In this document: one piece after another, positions 61,905 to 64,000 of the stretch
Position numbering within the stretch: the stretch's first letter is position 1
Layout: each line of letters begins with the position of its first letter
Assembly (NCBI GenBank): GCA_965153455.1
Contig: OZ234493.1
Location: forward strand, 26,154,213-26,218,212
Direction of reading: 5' to 3'
Length of the DNA stretch: 64,000 bases
DNA from: Sphagnum compactum
Taxonomy: Eukaryota > Bryophyta > Sphagnopsida > Sphagnales
Position numbers and translations under genes: made by a program
The notes under the pieces: generated by a model
What the model was told of the DNA's origin: nothing
The model's input: only the letters and a program-made list of their open reading frames with translations
Database searches by the model: none

Positions 61905-64000
61905 ACATGAAACATTGGAAGTCTTGCAAGTATACCTATTGAAACCTAATAATTGCAACTAGCTTTTCTTAAATGGAAAAAGTTCCATATCTCTCCAAAG
62001 TTCAATTCAATTAAATTTAAATTTGGTTTATGAGTTTCTTTTTAGCTTGAAAGTCCTTCAAAGCACTAAGGTTGTTGGAGGGGATGGTTTCTACTCAGTG
62101 TTGGGGGATTACTAAAAATTGCACCAAACCCCAATTGGGTATCATGGTGGTTCTTTGGATTTGTAACTATGGTTCTCAAAAAATCAACTACCCAATTTTG
62201 ATATATGATCACAATTTTTCAAACAAATCAAGTATCCAATTATGACATATAATCACAATTATCAAAAATCCAAGTACTCGATTTTGATATATAATCATGA
62301 TTCTCAATTCTAGTTTGATTGGACCATCACCAACTTTTTTGAAGCATTGGGCACTCACCTAAAATAAAAGCACATCTGTGCTTCCCTTTGGCTCACCTTT
62401 TATTTATCATCATCTTGGGGAACACATTGAGCTTGGGAAACCATTTGAGAAATTGATGGGAGGAACCAAAAAACAACAAAAAGTGTTTCCAAGGTAAATT
62501 CCATTCATTTTGCTAATAGTTTGAAAAAAAATTAGCAAATTTTCAATACAAAAATAAATAAAAAATCCCTCAAACGAAGGGGGATTACCTAAGATAGTGA
62601 TCACGGCATGAAAAATAGAATACAAATTCTTCATGCTTTAAGAATTGTGGTGATCCCCAAACTAAAACTTAACTCTTTCTCTTTTATGTTAGTGAAGGTA
62701 ATATTTTTTTATTGTTACAATTTTTCCACTTGTGTTTTTAAGAGTTTGTTTATTTTGGTGGAGTAGGTTATACGTGCTTGTGTATTCTTGATGTGTGCAT
62801 GATTGATCATTGATCAAAATATTGTATATTTAGCTTGGTTTATGGAATCATTAATTAATTTTGAAGATTTCACGTCAAAAAAAATTATTCCTGAATATTT
62901 TAAAATATTTTCTATTTTCCTTCAAAAAATAATTTTCTTTGAAAAAAGTACTTTATGAAGATTTCTGCATTTTTTACATATAACATAACCTTTAATGGGA
63001 ATGGTTGACCTTTAATAGTCATAATGTCCAAAATGGACCTTGATATAACTTATTAAATCATCATCATGGGTTTGCAACTTTTAAAACAGGAAGGTGACTC
63101 GTTATATCATCATTTAAATTATTTATTGGAAGGATTTTGATTTGATTGATATTTATTTTAGGCCAACGATTCTACATGATGGGAGTTTGGGTTGAATAAT
63201 TTGAAAATAAAATAAAATAAGTATTTCCATTGGTCAACAAAGCAGAATTACTTGCCAAGTATATAGTTCCAAAAGTTGGAACCAATGTTGTGTGTATAAG
63301 TGTAAATGGGTGTGTAAATGAGGTTTAAAACACTTGCACAACTTTGTATAAAATAAATTGGTCTTCTAAATGGAAAAGGGGGTAACCTTAGGATCTAGCT
63401 TTTTGTAGGATTTTTGAGATCATGTATAATGCATTGCCCACCATAGTCATTGCTATTGCAAGCTTAGGAGCTTGCTTTGCTTGTGAGTTTCACATTTTCT
63501 ATTTACACTCTTATTTACACTTACATAGCATAAAGCAACATAAATGTTGATGTAAATTAAAGTCTAAGTATAGAATAATTCAAAAAATTATAAATGAAAA
63601 ACAATGCAAAAAAAATGTAAGTGTAAAAAAAGTGTAAAATAATATAAGTTTAAGACTTGTAAATGTTTTACACTTACATTTATATGTCACTTCCTATACA
63701 TTTACACTTGCACTTACACTTTTCTAAACAAACTTTATACACTTACATGACATGTAAAAGATATTGCCAAATTGATTTACACTTACACATTGCGTAAATT
63801 TAAAATCATTTACACACACAACACTAGTTGGAACTCTCAAACTACACACATTCACACTATGTTATTGTACTTCTAATAGATCCATCACACATGTCAAAAT
63901 GATCTCCTCTCTCCAAATCCTTCCTCCTTTAGGTAATTAACCATTATGGAGATATTAAATGACAGTTGCTTGAGGCTTAGATCCTATTTTCTTTCTACTC
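61905..64000 (-). repeat. right arm of the large inverted repeat (runs off the window)
   Basis: Reverse-complement partner of 44177-46267. It carries the same MITE (63283-63826), the same 75-78 codon frame (62634-62410) and the same tandem units (62165-62300). A ~20-base insertion lies near 63964-63984, after which homology resumes to the last base. About 15.6 kb separates the arms. Confidence 0.9.
63283..63826 (-). mobile_element. hAT-like MITE in the right inverted-repeat arm
   Basis: Counterpart of 44315-44882. Flanked by GTTGGAAC (63275-63282 and 63827-63834), the reverse complement of the GTTCCAAC target duplication in the other arm. It is 24 bases shorter than its partner through small indels. 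The shared insertion site means the insertion happened before the arms were duplicated. Confidence 0.85.

Noticed and set aside
1-64000. Organellar (chloroplast or mitochondrial) origin because of high AT content
   Set aside because: Spliceosomal introns, NLR, P450 and Ty3/gypsy relics are nuclear features, and no organellar genes are seen.

Overview
This is nuclear DNA from a land plant. Every confident gene has short spliceosomal introns (GT-AG, one GC-AG), and the gene set includes a plastid-type DUF4336 protein, a CYP72-clan-like P450, a bHLH relic, a Myb/SANT relic and an NLR resistance gene. The NLR carries an alpha/beta-hydrolase instead of TIR or CC at its N terminus. That is the HNL class first reported in liverworts, so a bryophyte or another seed-free plant is the best guess; the species is not recognisable. 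Gene-poor, very AT-rich spacers and decayed retroelements suggest a moderately large, repeat-rich genome.

Left part (1-20 kb) is gene-rich. A minus-strand first exon of a conserved plant protein (about 1.6-1.9 kb) faces away from a six-exon DUF4336 gene (2.97-5.54 kb) across a 1 kb shared 5' region with GA/GAA tracts. After an AT-rich gap come a bHLH transcription-factor pseudogene (12.3-13.8 kb, minus), a Myb/SANT-like pseudogene (14.4-15.05 kb, minus) and a complete five-exon cytochrome P450 (19.27-16.70 kb, minus) with a recognisable TATA box.

Middle part (20-43 kb) is repeat-dominated: an A-rich strand-asymmetric duplicated block, a Ty3/gypsy pol relic (29.4-30.2 kb, minus), a decayed leucine-rich-repeat relic (30.7-31.1 kb) and a very AT-rich desert. 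Then comes the most striking locus: an HNL gene (40.5-35.0 kb, minus) whose last exon holds 24 complete, nearly identical 24-residue LRR units and part of a 25th, ended by a TAG with further decayed units behind it.

Right part (44-64 kb) is framed by two inverted copies of a repeat of at least 2.1 kb (44.18-46.27 kb and 61.9 kb to the window edge). Each carries the same hAT-like MITE with the same 8-bp target duplication. Between them lie a frameshifted multi-exon conserved gene (46.98-50.04 kb), a TAG-interrupted coding fragment (50.84-50.40 kb), several tandem or dispersed repeat families and a second Ty3/gypsy integrase relic.

The genes do not form a pathway. The common themes are pseudogenes broken by one lesion (four separate in-frame TAGs and one frameshift) and expansion or decay of an LRR immune-receptor array.
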